A stretch of 8,076 bases of DNA, from contig JALSYJ010000288.1 of assembly GCA_027071965.1 (NCBI GenBank), positions 1 to 8,076 of the forward strand, written 5' to 3'. The translations under genes were made by a program, and so were the position numbers. A model generated the notes under the pieces. That model saw only the letters and a list, made by a program, of their open reading frames with translations. It made no database searches and was not told the origin of the DNA. Shown in pieces: positions 1 to 6,865 of the stretch (position 1 is the stretch's first letter; each line of letters begins with the position of its first letter). Origin of the DNA: Robiginitomaculum sp. GTDB taxonomy: Bacteria > Pseudomonadota > Alphaproteobacteria > Caulobacterales > Maricaulaceae.

Positions 1-553
1 CATCGGGATTATGCTTGGGATCAGCAGAATACACACCATCAACCTGAGTGCCCTTCAGCAAAGCATCACAAGCCATTTCTGCCGCGCGCAAAGCCGCCCC
101 GGTGTCCGTGGTGAAAAAAGGATTTCCAGTACCGGCAGCAAATATGACTGTCCGGCCCCGCTCCATATGCCGTATAGCCTTTCGCCGAATATACGGCTCA
201 CAAACAGACATCATGGGAATCGCTGATTGAACCCGGGTTTCTACTTTCAGGTTTTCCAGCGCATTTTGCATTGCAAGTGCGTTCATAATGGTAGCCAGCA
301 TGCCCATATAGTCGGCCGTGGCACGATCCATGCCCTGCTCGGCTGCAGACAATCCGCGGAAAATATTTCCTCCGCCAATCACCAGACAGATTTGTACATT
401 ACCGGCGACGGCTTCAGCAATTTCAGTTGCAATCTGACGAACAGCGGAATGATCAATGCCATAAGATTGCTTCCCCATAAGCGACTCACCGGAAAGCTTC
501 AATAACACCCTTGGGTATCTGGTTTCTGACTTGCTGTCCGATTGACCGTCCAT
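1..553 (-). CDS. pyrH: UMP kinase (uridylate kinase), N-terminal 184 residues; 3' end outside the window
   Basis: PyrH phosphorylates UMP to UDP with ATP in the cytoplasm, the step that commits de novo pyrimidines to UTP and CTP. It belongs to the amino-acid-kinase fold and is normally a hexamer of about 240 residues. The window holds 184 complete codons read from the ATG at 553-551. Visible family motifs are KLSGE at residues 19-23 (phosphate-binding loop), GGGNIFRG at 60-67, the conserved stretch [19 protein letters not shown] from residue 75, [11 protein letters not shown] at 140-150 and DGVYSADPK at 172-180. Nothing is broken within the part seen. The start is supported by AGGAG at 562-566, 8 nt upstream. 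It follows tsf by 80 bp, the usual rpsB-tsf-pyrH order in alphaproteobacteria, so it may be co-transcribed, with a possible weak promoter of its own in the gap. Identification is secure; only the C-terminus is missing. Confidence 0.97.
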   Translation of the reverse strand, partial: MDGQSDSKSETRYPRVLLKLSGESLMGKQSYGIDHSAVRQIATEIAEAVAGNVQICLVIGGGNIFRGLSAAEQGMDRATADYMGMLATIMNALAMQNALENLKVETRVQSAIPMMSVCEPYIRRKAIRHMERGRTVIFAAGTGNPFFTTDTGAALRAAEMACDALLKGTQVDGVYSADPKHNPD

Positions 554-594
554 ATAGATAGCTCCTGACTGATTTTCGACTCAACATATATCAA

Positions 595-622
595 TTTATA
601 AGATCAAGCGCCACTAACCCAA
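595..622 (-). promoter_or_regulatory. possible weak promoter for pyrH in the tsf-pyrH gap
   Basis: On the minus strand a good -10 hexamer, TATAAA (595-600), lies 16 nt from TTGGGT (617-622), which matches only the first half of the -35 consensus. This would give a leader of about 35 nt before the pyrH AGGAG site. The gap (554-633) is AT-rich, so a chance match is quite possible. pyrH could equally be expressed by read-through from tsf, since I see no clear terminator between them. Confidence 0.3.
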
Positions 623-633
623 AAGAATTGGCC

Positions 634-1560
634 TTACGCCTTTGCTCCTACCGAAGCCACTTCTGCTGCAAAGTCTTCCTCTTTTTTCTCAATGCCATCA
701 CCCAAAGTAAGGCGTGAGAAAGAGACCATCTTAATATCAGAGCCCAGTTCTTTTGCGCTTTCATTGATAAATGCTTCGACTGTCTGATCCGGGTTCATAA
801 CAAAAGATTGTTTTAATAGAACCACTTCGGAGAAAAACTTATTGATGCGTCCATCGACCATTTTTTCGATAATATTGTCAGGTTTGCCGGATTCACGTGC
901 CTGCTCGACCAATACGGAACGTTCTCGCTCTACTGCCTTTGGGTCAAGATCATCAACCGACAGTGACAAGGGTGATGTTGCTGCAATATGCATAGCAATT
1001 TTGCGGCCAATTTCTTCTAGCTTCTTTGGATCTGCCGCACTTTGCAAACCAACCAGAACACCAATGCGTCCCAGGTTATCCCCTACAGAATTATGAACAT
1101 AAGTTGCCACAACCCCCTGCTCCACACTAACCATTTCAGCGCGGCGCAAGTTCATGTTTTCTCCAATAGTTGCAATCAACTGTGTCAGGCTTTCAGAAAC
1201 TGTTTCGCCACTTTTCATAACGGCTTGTTTCATGCGCTCAATATCGCCGTCACAGGACAATGCAATTTCAGCCAGCTCCAGTGCAAACTCCTGAAATTCA
1301 GCATTTCGAGACACAAAATCTGTTTCCGAGTTCAGTTCGATCATAACACTGCTAAGGTCTTTAGATGCCAAAGCAATTAAGCCCTCAGCAGCTACACGTC
1401 CGGTCTTCTTGGCAGCTTTAGACAATCCTTTGGCTCTTAGCCAGTCAACTGCCTGAGTGATATCACCATCGCATTCAGCCAGGGCCTTTTTGCAATCCAT
1501 CATGCCCACGCCGGTAATTTCGCGTAATTCTTTCACCAATGCCGCTGTGATTTTGGCCAT
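634..1560 (-). CDS. tsf: Elongation factor Ts
   Basis: EF-Ts is the guanine-nucleotide exchange factor that releases GDP from EF-Tu so it can be recharged during translation. The product is 308 residues, close to the usual length in alphaproteobacteria. It opens with [20 protein letters not shown], the conserved N-terminal UBA-like domain (about residues 1-45) that contacts EF-Tu. The TDFV motif at 80-83, also involved in EF-Tu contact, starts the core domain, and the dimerisation part follows to the C-terminus. I chose the ATG at 1560-1558 because it begins the conserved sequence and has AAGGAA (1568-1573) 7 nt upstream. An in-frame ATG at 1647 would add 29 unconserved residues, lacks a ribosome binding site and sits inside a hairpin. 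The gene lies 116 bp downstream of rpsB, the near-universal rpsB-tsf pairing. No anomalies are seen in the coding region. Confidence 0.97.
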   Translation of the reverse strand: MAKITAALVKELREITGVGMMDCKKALAECDGDITQAVDWLRAKGLSKAAKKTGRVAAEGLIALASKDLSSVMIELNSETDFVSRNAEFQEFALELAEIALSCDGDIERMKQAVMKSGETVSESLTQLIATIGENMNLRRAEMVSVEQGVVATYVHNSVGDNLGRIGVLVGLQSAADPKKLEEIGRKIAMHIAATSPLSLSVDDLDPKAVERERSVLVEQARESGKPDNIIEKMVDGRINKFFSEVVLLKQSFVMNPDQTVEAFINESAKELGSDIKMVSFSRLTLGDGIEKKEEDFAAEVASVGAKA

Positions 1561-1582
1561 AGGTATATTCCTTTTAATTCTG

Positions 1583-1600
1583 ATACGGAAAATTCCGTAT
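1583..1600 (-). promoter_or_regulatory. small hairpin in the tsf leader just upstream of the ribosome binding site
   Basis: ATACGGA and TCCGTAT form a perfect 7-bp stem around a 4-nt loop (1583-1600). It ends about 9 nt upstream of the tsf Shine-Dalgarno sequence at 1568-1573. In the mRNA it could protect an end made by processing between rpsB and tsf, or influence initiation. The octamer GAATATAC occurs both just upstream of the hairpin and across the ribosome binding site. That it forms is likely; its function is inference. Confidence 0.4.
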
Positions 1601-1621
1601 ATTCGGGATTTGAAAACGGAT

Positions 1622-1671
1622 AAATTAAGAAGCCCAATAGCATTCATCCAGAATGTGTAGCTTCTTAATTT
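1622..1671 (-). terminator. rpsB-tsf intergenic hairpin: attenuator, weak terminator or RNA-processing site
   Basis: AAATTAAGAAGC (1660-1671 read on the minus strand) is perfectly complementary to GCTTCTTAATTT (1622-1633), a 12-bp stem starting 5 nt after the rpsB stop. The 26-nt interior carries a second 5-bp stem (CATTC 1641-1645 with GAATG 1651-1655). The sequence after the stem, ATCCGTTTTC, has only a short U-run set back from the helix, so it is not a textbook intrinsic terminator. Partial termination, or a 3' stabilising or cleavage element that sets the S2:EF-Ts ratio, fits better. Confidence 0.55.
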
Positions 1672-1676
1672 TCCTG

Positions 1677-2756
1677 TTAATCAGTTTTATCTTCTTTTGC
1701 CTTTGCAGTTTTTGCCGGCTTCTTTGCCGGTTTCTTTGGTGCTGCGGCTGTTGCTTTTTTTGCTGCCTTTTTAGGCTTGGCATCGCTTACAGGTTTATCA
1801 TCAGATGCGGCTGCAGAAGTATCTGTCTTTTTCTTGGCCTTGCTCTTTTTATCATCCTTAGTTTTGGCAACTTTTTCTTCTTCATCACCAGACTTTTTTG
1901 CCTTATCAGAAGCCTTTTCGTCATCGGAACCCTTTGCAGCATCAGGTTTTTTTGCATCATCTTCCTGCTTAGCATCCGGCGTTTCCATGATTTCCTTTGC
2001 TACTTCAGCAATTGCCGGCTCAACCGGATTTACCGCCGCGCCCGGATCAATGCCCATATCAGCTTGGGCATCAGCCATTCCATCTAAAGCTGCATCTGCG
2101 ATTAATTCGCAATAAAGCGTAATTGCCCGTGCAGCATCATCATTTCCGGGGATTGGAAAATCTGCATCATCCGGGTTTGAATTGCTGTCAATAACTGCTG
2201 CAACCGGGATTTTTAATTTACGAGCCTCACCAATGGCAATCACTTCCTTGGTTGTATCAACAACAAACAGCAGATCCGGCAGACCGCCCATATCCTTAAT
2301 ACCGCCCAAAGAACGCTCAAGCTTGTGTAATTCGCGGGTCAGACCAATCAATTCCTTCTTGGTCAGTCCGGTGTTTGAACCTTCGGAGAGCATTTCTTCA
2401 AGTTTGCGCAACCGGTTGATCGAATTGGAAATAGTCGTCCAATTGGTCATGGTGCCACCAAGCCAACGGTGGTTGACATAATATTGGGCACACCGTTTTG
2501 CAGCCAGTTTGACCGGCTCTGAAGCCTGACGTTTTGTGCCAACAAACAAGATCCTGCCACCACGTGCAGTAACTTCACGTACCTTTACCAGAACTTGGTG
2601 TAAAAGCGGTACAGTTTGTGACAAGTCAAATATATGAATATTTGAACGTACACCATAAATATAAGGTGCCATCCGCGGATTCCAGCGGTGTTTTTGATGT
2701 CCAAAGTGAACACCAGCTTCTAAAAGTTGACGCATGTCGATTGTAGGTAGTGACAT
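1677..2756 (-). CDS. rpsB: 30S ribosomal protein S2 with a long charged Lys/Ala/Pro-rich C-terminal tail
   Basis: S2 is a late-assembling protein of the small ribosomal subunit that sits near the platform and helps hold S1. Residues 1 to about 230 are a normal S2: [19 protein letters not shown] at 11-29 (family signature), IHIFDLSQT at 40-48, GTKRQA at 73-78, [12 protein letters not shown] at 95-106, then PDLLFVVD and the [15 protein letters not shown] region at 183-197 and the closing [12 protein letters not shown] helix. The ATG at 2756 has AAGGA at 2763-2767, 6 nt upstream. The protein is 359 residues, against about 240-260 for most bacterial S2. The extra 130 residues start as an Ala/Asp-rich linker (230-260), continue as alternating Asp/Glu and Lys clusters (260-325) and end in a basic, histone-H1-like stretch of Lys, Ala and Pro (328-356). 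The tail is presumably disordered. There is no frameshift: the stop at 1677 is in frame with the core. Confidence 0.97.
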   Translation of the reverse strand: MSLPTIDMRQLLEAGVHFGHQKHRWNPRMAPYIYGVRSNIHIFDLSQTVPLLHQVLVKVREVTARGGRILFVGTKRQASEPVKLAAKRCAQYYVNHRWLGGTMTNWTTISNSINRLRKLEEMLSEGSNTGLTKKELIGLTRELHKLERSLGGIKDMGGLPDLLFVVDTTKEVIAIGEARKLKIPVAAVIDSNSNPDDADFPIPGNDDAARAITLYCELIADAALDGMADAQADMGIDPGAAVNPVEPAIAEVAKEIMETPDAKQEDDAKKPDAAKGSDDEKASDKAKKSGDEEEKVAKTKDDKKSKAKKKTDTSAAASDDKPVSDAKPKKAAKKATAAAPKKPAKKPAKTAKAKEDKTD

Positions 2757-2768
2757 AATTTATCCTTC

Positions 2769-2817
2769 TCCGGTTCGCCTCCGAAAAGCCTGTTCCGCAA
2801 AATTAAGCGGCACCGGA
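2769..2817 (-). promoter_or_regulatory. structured rpsB leader, candidate S2 autoregulatory element
   Basis: In the rpsB 5' leader the 6-bp helix ACCGGA (2812-2817) with TCCGGT (2769-2774) can close a branched fold. Inside it are a hairpin with arms 2795-2798 and 2807-2810 (CCGC/GCGG, 8-nt A/U loop) and a smaller one with arms 2774-2777 and 2782-2785 (TTCG/CGAA, sharing base 2774 with the closing helix). The closing helix ends one base before the AAGGA ribosome binding site at 2763-2767, so its stability could control initiation. S2 of E. coli is known to repress its own mRNA through the rpsB leader; homology of this fold is inferred, not shown. Confidence 0.45.
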
Positions 2818-2872
2818 TGGATTGATACAGGATGATCCCTGCAAACCCGACTCTTCGTGCGTGATTGCGCGC

Positions 2873-2901
2873 CTTATAGAAAGGCTGTTGCCCGTTGGCA
2901 A
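2873..2901 (-). promoter_or_regulatory. rpsB promoter with GC-rich discriminator
   Basis: TTGCCA (2896-2901) and TATAAG (2873-2878), each 5 of 6 to the sigma70 consensus, are separated by exactly 17 nt on the minus strand, just after the dnaE stop. The bases following the -10 are GCGCGC, a GC-rich discriminator as in promoters under stringent control. Expected transcription start is near 2866, giving a leader of about 110 nt. The same stretch contains two short inverted repeats (2871-2885 and 2888-2901) but no U-run, so I do not read it as a dnaE terminator. Confidence 0.65.
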
Positions 2902-2911
2902 GTAATAAATA

Positions 2912-5900
2912 TCAGATTGTTTTCTCAATTTCTACGACGGACTGTACGCCAGCAATGCTCTGCAATACGCTTTGTGCCGAGCGGCCAATGGGGAATTTTC
3001 TCCCAGTATCAAGCTTTACTTTACGACCATCGGACAAAGCTGTGACAATATGAAGGTCGCCAACTGCTTGATCCCGCTTTTTCTGCAGATTGCCCAGCGC
3101 CTCAGCTATAGCAATTGAGACCTTGCTGTTATCGACAAAAACAACGATTCCCGAAACCTGTATTGCCTGCACTTCCTCTATGGAATGCAGGTTTTCCAGA
3201 AAAAACCTAATATCCCCATTCTTGTTTTCAGCCTTAACCCTAAACGTCCAGATTTTTCCAGGCTCCAATTGTTCCCGGAATTTTTCCAGAATTTTCGCAG
3301 ATGCCATAACCTCAAAATCTCCTTGCGGATCAGAGAATAAGACATAGGCAAAGCGCTTACCGCTACGTGCGGAAACCCGTTCTTGTCGTCTGCGCACAAC
3401 ACCAAACATACGAAAACTGTTATGACCGTGTCCAGCAGCGTTAAAAGCATCCCCAAATAATGTAATGTTCAGCTTCTTCACCAGATCAGAATACTCATCC
3501 AACGGGTGCCCAGATAAATAAAACCCGATGCTGGACAACTCATTTTGCATTCGTTCTTCATGTGACCATGGTTTTAGATCCGGCAATGGGAGCCGTCCAA
3601 AGTCTTTTAGCTCTTCGCCGAACAGACTTGCCTGATTGGCTTTTCTGCCCTCAGCAGCCGCCGTGCTTGCAGATTGTATCAGTCCGGCTGCAGCTACAGC
3701 ATTTCTGCAATTTGGCTCTATTGAACGGAACGCTCCGGCACGAGCTAAATTCTCAATAGCCCTTTTGCCAATAAATGACGGGTCTACCCGGTCGGCAAAA
3801 TCATATAAATCAGTAAACTCCCCGCCATCCTCTCGAGCTGCCACAATATGCTCCATTGCCTGATGGCCAATATTGCGAACAGCACCCAGCGCGTACAGAA
3901 TTTCACCATCTGCAACATCAAAGTCAGCCAGGCTTTTATTCACATCAGGCGGGGAAACTGTGATTTTATGTTGAATTGCATCTTGAACGAATACCGCCAG
4001 CTTGTCTGTATTCGTCATGTCCAAACTCATCGAGGCGGCCAGGAATTCGACCGGATAATGAGCCTTCAACCAAGCCGTTTGATAAGCAATCAGTGCATAG
4101 GCTGCGGAGTGTGACTTGTTAAACCCATATCCTGCAAACTTGTCCACAATATCAAAGATTTCGTTGGCCCGCTGTGCTGTGACGCCATTTTTCACCGCGC
4201 CCTCAACAAATCTTGCACGCTGGGCCTGCATTTCTGCTTTAATTTTTTTACCCATAGCCCGGCGCAGCAAATCTGCCTCGCCAAGCGAATATCCGCTTAA
4301 AACTTGCGCGATCTGCATGACCTGCTCTTGATAGATAATCACGCCATAGGTATCGGCAACCACTGGTGTAATCATATCATGAAGATGTATCGGCTCTTCC
4401 TGTTTGAATTTGCATGCAACAAATTTTGGGATATTATCCATGGGCCCGGGGCGATAAAGCGCAATAATCGCAATAATATCCTCAAAGCAATCAGGCTTTG
4501 CCTTGCGCAAGGTATCGCGCATGCCGGCGCTTTCCAGTTGAAACACTCCCACCGTATCAGCTTTGCGCAATAACTCATATGTTGCTGCATCATCAAGTGG
4601 CAAGGCATCAATATCTACGTCCACTCCACTTTGCTTTATATATTTCACTGCCCGTTCAATTACCGTCAGAGTTTTTAGTCCCAGAAAGTCAAATTTGACC
4701 AATCCGGCTTTTTCGACCCACTTCATATTGAATTGAGTAGCGGGAATGTTGGAGCGAGGATCCAGATATAAAGGCGTTAACTCCACCAGCGGGCGGTCAC
4801 CAATCACCACCCCGGCAGCGTGAGTAGAGGCATTGCGAACCAGCCCTTCAATCTCCATAGCCGTGGATAGCAATGTCGCTACGGCTTCGTCTTCGTCTCT
4901 GGCCTGTCGTAATCTGGCTTCGCTTTTAATCGCCTCACTTAATGTAACCGGGGCCGTTGGGTTGTTTGGTACCATCTTGGCCAGGCGGTCTATCTGCCCA
5001 AGGGGCAGTTGCATCACCCGGCCAACATCACGCAAGGCAGCTCTTGGTTGCAGTGTGCCAAAGGTAATAATCTGCGCCACACGGTCAGAACCATATTTGG
5101 ACAAAACATATTCAATGACTTCACCACGGCGCTCCTGGCAAAAATCAATATCAAAATCAGGCATTGAAACCCGTTCCGGGTTCAAAAACCGCTCAAACAA
5201 TAAACCAAAGCGGATAGGATCCAGCCCGGTAATTGTAAGCGCCCATGCCACCACAGAGCCTGCACCAGATCCACGGCCGGGACCTACGGCTATGCCCTGC
5301 TCCTTTGACCAGCGAATAAAATCAGCAACAATCAGGAAATAGCCAGGAAACCCCATCTGGGTTATTACCTGTAATTCAAAGTCAAGGCGCTTATAGTATT
5401 CCTCTTCGGGAGCCGCCAGTTCAATTTTTTCAAGTCGCTGCCGCAACCCGGTTTTGGCTTGCAGGGCTAACTCTTCGGCTTCGCTTAAATTTGAATTTCC
5501 GGGAAACCTTGGCAGTATGGGGTTTCTGGATAAGGGGCGATATGAACATCTTTTGGCAATCTGGCGGGTATTTTCAATTGCTTCTGGCAAGTCTGCAAAC
5601 AGCGCCGACATTTCATCTGATCGCATGAAATAGTGTTGTCTGGTTACCGCTCTTCGGTCTTTTACTGACAGGTAGGTACTTTGTGAAATGCACAATAATG
5701 CATCATGAGAGCGATGGTGTTCTGCGTGTTCAAAAAATGGCTGATGGGTCGCAACAATCGCCACATCATTCTCATATGCCCAGTCGAGCAATACTGTTTC
5801 AGCCTTATATTCATCGGCTAAACCATGACGTTGCAACTCGATATATAACCGGTCGCCAAAATGTTGTTTCATTTGCGTAAGAACGTCAAAAGCCTGCTCT

Positions 5901-6379
5901 TTATGGTCGTTGACGATATATTTATTTACGCACCCCTCCAAACCACCAGTTAGCAGTATAAGCCCCTCGGAATGATCAAAAACCATATCCAGATCAACAC
6001 AAGGGTTTTGCGTTGACGGGGTGTCGAGCCAGACACTACTGGTCAGTTTCATCAAATTCAGATAACCGGCCTCTGAACTGGCCAGAAGTGCCACAGTACC
6101 ATCCGCCTCCCCTGCTTCGTCTTTGGCCTCACAATTAATCCGAACTGAAAGGGTCAATCCGCAAATCGGCTGAATACCAGCCTTTGCCAGAGTTTCAGAA
6201 AATTCCAACGCTCCGAACATATTGTTCGTATCAGTCAGTGCCAGTGCTGGCATTTTATTCTTTAGGCAAATTTCCTTTAGCCTCGGAATCTGAATGGCAC
6301 CCTCAAGTATGGAAAAGGCAGAGTGAGAACGCAGGTGCACAAATGGCTGTCTCGATTTTCTGCGGCCAGATACCACCAC
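2912..6379 (-). CDS. dnaE: DNA polymerase III alpha subunit (replicative polymerase)
   Basis: DnaE is the polymerising subunit of the chromosomal replicase. The 1155-residue product has the full DnaE1-type layout. An N-terminal PHP domain begins at FVHLRSHSAFS (13-23) and runs to about 280. The palm follows, with PDFDIDF at 407-413 giving catalytic Asp408 and Asp410, and KFDFLGL at 562-568 giving the third, Asp564. The fingers region includes LYRPGPMDNI (641-650) and YGFNKSHSAAYA (751-762). A helix-hairpin-helix region lies near 826-885, a clamp-binding motif QASLFG at 916-921, and an OB fold at about 988-1065. There is no DnaQ-like exonuclease insertion, so it is not PolC. No ATG precedes the conserved start. 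The first two codons are both GTG (6379 and 6376), and GGAG at 6383-6386 lies 3 or 6 nt upstream, so the second GTG is equally or more likely. rpsB has its own promoter after the dnaE stop. Upstream lies the SOS micro-gene and a repeat cluster. Confidence 0.98.
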   Translation of the reverse strand: MVVSGRRKSRQPFVHLRSHSAFSILEGAIQIPRLKEICLKNKMPALALTDTNNMFGALEFSETLAKAGIQPICGLTLSVRINCEAKDEAGEADGTVALLASSEAGYLNLMKLTSSVWLDTPSTQNPCVDLDMVFDHSEGLILLTGGLEGCVNKYIVNDHKEQAFDVLTQMKQHFGDRLYIELQRHGLADEYKAETVLLDWAYENDVAIVATHQPFFEHAEHHRSHDALLCISQSTYLSVKDRRAVTRQHYFMRSDEMSALFADLPEAIENTRQIAKRCSYRPLSRNPILPRFPGNSNLSEAEELALQAKTGLRQRLEKIELAAPEEEYYKRLDFELQVITQMGFPGYFLIVADFIRWSKEQGIAVGPGRGSGAGSVVAWALTITGLDPIRFGLLFERFLNPERVSMPDFDIDFCQERRGEVIEYVLSKYGSDRVAQIITFGTLQPRAALRDVGRVMQLPLGQIDRLAKMVPNNPTAPVTLSEAIKSEARLRQARDEDEAVATLLSTAMEIEGLVRNASTHAAGVVIGDRPLVELTPLYLDPRSNIPATQFNMKWVEKAGLVKFDFLGLKTLTVIERAVKYIKQSGVDVDIDALPLDDAATYELLRKADTVGVFQLESAGMRDTLRKAKPDCFEDIIAIIALYRPGPMDNIPKFVACKFKQEEPIHLHDMITPVVADTYGVIIYQEQVMQIAQVLSGYSLGEADLLRRAMGKKIKAEMQAQRARFVEGAVKNGVTAQRANEIFDIVDKFAGYGFNKSHSAAYALIAYQTAWLKAHYPVEFLAASMSLDMTNTDKLAVFVQDAIQHKITVSPPDVNKSLADFDVADGEILYALGAVRNIGHQAMEHIVAAREDGGEFTDLYDFADRVDPSFIGKRAIENLARAGAFRSIEPNCRNAVAAAGLIQSASTAAAEGRKANQASLFGEELKDFGRLPLPDLKPWSHEERMQNELSSIGFYLSGHPLDEYSDLVKKLNITLFGDAFNAAGHGHNSFRMFGVVRRRQERVSARSGKRFAYVLFSDPQGDFEVMASAKILEKFREQLEPGKIWTFRVKAENKNGDIRFFLENLHSIEEVQAIQVSGIVVFVDNSKVSIAIAEALGNLQKKRDQAVGDLHIVTALSDGRKVKLDTGRKFPIGRSAQSVLQSIAGVQSVVEIEKTI

Positions 6380-6431
6380 TCACTCCAATATATCAGCGTC
6401 ACCAATTCAAAAACGAATCTGTCCTGCCTAA

Positions 6432-6466
6432 AGCATTTCCTGTTCAAAATGAACCGGAAGCCTGCT
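6432..6466 (-). promoter_or_regulatory. hairpin in the dnaE upstream region
   Basis: Three nested arm pairs form a stem of about 13 bp: AGCA 6432-6435 with TGCT 6463-6466, TTCC 6437-6440 with GGAA 6456-6459, and GTTCA 6442-6446 with TGAAC 6450-6454, with a 3-nt loop and two small internal mismatches. It sits 46 nt upstream of the GGAG site of dnaE. It could be a leader structure, a terminator remnant or a protein-binding palindrome. I find no convincing dnaE promoter between it and the start codon. Confidence 0.4.
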
Positions 6467-6484
6467 TTCTAATCTTTATCTGTC

Positions 6485-6641
6485 GCATTTTTGGCCGCAA
6501 AAACCCGCGCTCAACTAGCCGATAGGCGATAGGACATTAAAAGAGTCCTCAAGCAGCGAAGCGGTAGGACATTAAAAGAGTCCTCAAGTAGCTGCTAGGC
6601 GATAGGACATTAAAAGAGTTTCCCACTTTTGCTAAAAATGC
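6485..6641. repeat. expanded copy of the intergenic palindrome, loop filled by a minisatellite
   Basis: The left arm (6485-6502: GCATTTTT, GGCC, GCAAAA) is identical to the left arm of the compact palindrome at 6656. The right arm (6622-6641, CCCACTTTTGCTAAAAATGC) is identical over 20 nt to that element's right arm. The arms pair as GCATTTTT 6485-6492 with AAAAATGC 6634-6641 and GCAAAA 6497-6502 with TTTTGC 6627-6632. Where the compact copy has an 11-nt apex, this copy has about 120 nt, mostly a three-unit tandem repeat. It reads as one element opened by an insertion or by repeat growth at its apex. Confidence 0.7.
6523..6619. repeat. three-unit minisatellite with internal inverted repeats
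   Basis: A 24-nt core beginning TAGGACATTAAAAGAGTCCT and ending CAAG occurs at 6530-6553 and 6565-6588 without a mismatch, and a truncated third copy of 17 nt lies at 6603-6619. Unit spacing is 35 and then 38 bp. Units 1 and 3 also share the preceding TAGGCGA. Each full core carries the inverted repeat AGGAC/GTCCT (5 bp, 9-nt loop), and GTCCT of one unit can also pair with AGGAC of the next. The third copy has lost its right arm. Spacers are 11 and 14 nt and differ, so this is not a CRISPR array. Confidence 0.8.
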
Positions 6642-6655
6642 AAATCTTTGTTATC

Positions 6656-6699
6656 GCATTTTTGGCCGCAAAACCGGTACCCACTTTTGCTAAAAATGC
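6656..6699. repeat. compact composite palindrome (alphaproteobacterial intergenic repeat type)
   Basis: GCATTTTT (6656-6663) pairs with AAAAATGC (6692-6699) and GCAAAA (6668-6673) with TTTTGC (6685-6690), with an unpaired GGCC on one side and one T on the other, around an 11-nt apex. Read on the minus strand it contains GCAAAAGTGG and ACCGGTTTTGCG. These resemble, from memory, the dispersed palindromic intergenic elements common in rhizobia and relatives. It lies 19 nt downstream of the SOS micro-gene stop and could act as a 3' end structure, although no U-run follows. Confidence 0.65.
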
Positions 6700-6717
6700 T
6701 CTGATACAGATGAAGAG

Positions 6718-6810
6718 CTATCCCCCAAGAAGCACTGACCATGTTCCAATCATCGCAGTGAAGGAGGCAAGGGCTGATAAAGCCGCCAGTTCTTTGATTA
6801 TATCTTTCAT
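6718..6810 (-). CDS. 30-residue single-helix membrane protein, SOS-controlled (SidA-like candidate)
   Basis: An ATG at 6810 opens a 30-codon reading frame. The first seven residues, MKDIIKE, are charged, and residues 8-28 (LAALSALASFTAMIGTWSVLL) form one continuous hydrophobic helix ending in Gly-Gly, so a small inner-membrane protein is expected. AAAGGA at 6817-6822 lies 6 nt upstream of the ATG, a strong ribosome binding site. Upstream is a 17-nt-spaced promoter covered by two LexA-type boxes, giving a leader of about 50 nt. Caulobacter SidA, a 29-residue LexA-controlled membrane protein that blocks division after DNA damage, is a known precedent with the same size, topology and control. 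I cannot align the two sequences, so homology and a division-inhibiting role are inference. The gene sits between lolD and dnaE in the same orientation. It is easily missed because it is below common length cut-offs. The alternative is an unrelated small toxin-like or membrane-stress peptide. Confidence 0.72.
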   Translation of the reverse strand: MKDIIKELAALSALASFTAMIGTWSVLLGG

Positions 6811-6845
6811 GACTTTTCCTTTGTTTTACATGGGTGCGTTTTTGA

Positions 6846-6860
6846 GTTCACGCTTTGTTC
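6846..6860. promoter_or_regulatory. LexA (SOS) operator 1, perfect GTTC-N7-GTTC
   Basis: GTTCACGCTTTGTTC matches exactly the direct-repeat operator recognised by alphaproteobacterial LexA. It covers the predicted transcription start (near 6859) of the micro-gene promoter, a position that would block polymerase. The N7 spacer is T-rich, as in known boxes of this type. Confidence 0.72.
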
Positions 6861-6865
6861 TCTTG

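Noticed and set aside
613..635. Possible tsf terminator hairpin (GCCA...TGGC)
   Set aside because: A 4-bp stem with a large loop and no U-tract; likely chance.
1561..1647. Upstream in-frame ATG that would lengthen EF-Ts by 29 residues
   Set aside because: No ribosome binding site, lies inside the rpsB-tsf hairpin, and the conserved EF-Ts N-terminus with a good Shine-Dalgarno starts at 1560.
1653..2115. Long plus-strand open frames opposite rpsB, one strongly hydrophobic (Cys/Phe/Leu-rich)
   Set aside because: They are the complement of the Lys/Ala/Asp-rich S2 tail; low-complexity codons leave the opposite strand open by chance.
4833..5342. 169-codon plus-strand open frame opposite dnaE
   Set aside because: Antisense shadow of a perfectly conserved DnaE region covering the catalytic palm; no ribosome binding site or recognisable domain.
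6442..6454. GTTCA-N3-TGAAC palindrome upstream of dnaE as a LexA site
   Set aside because: Alphaproteobacterial LexA uses a direct repeat GTTC-N7-GTTC; this is an inverted repeat and is better explained as part of the dnaE hairpin.
6523..6619. CRISPR-like array
   Set aside because: Only two full repeats and one truncated one, short unequal spacers of 11 and 14 nt, and no cas genes nearby.
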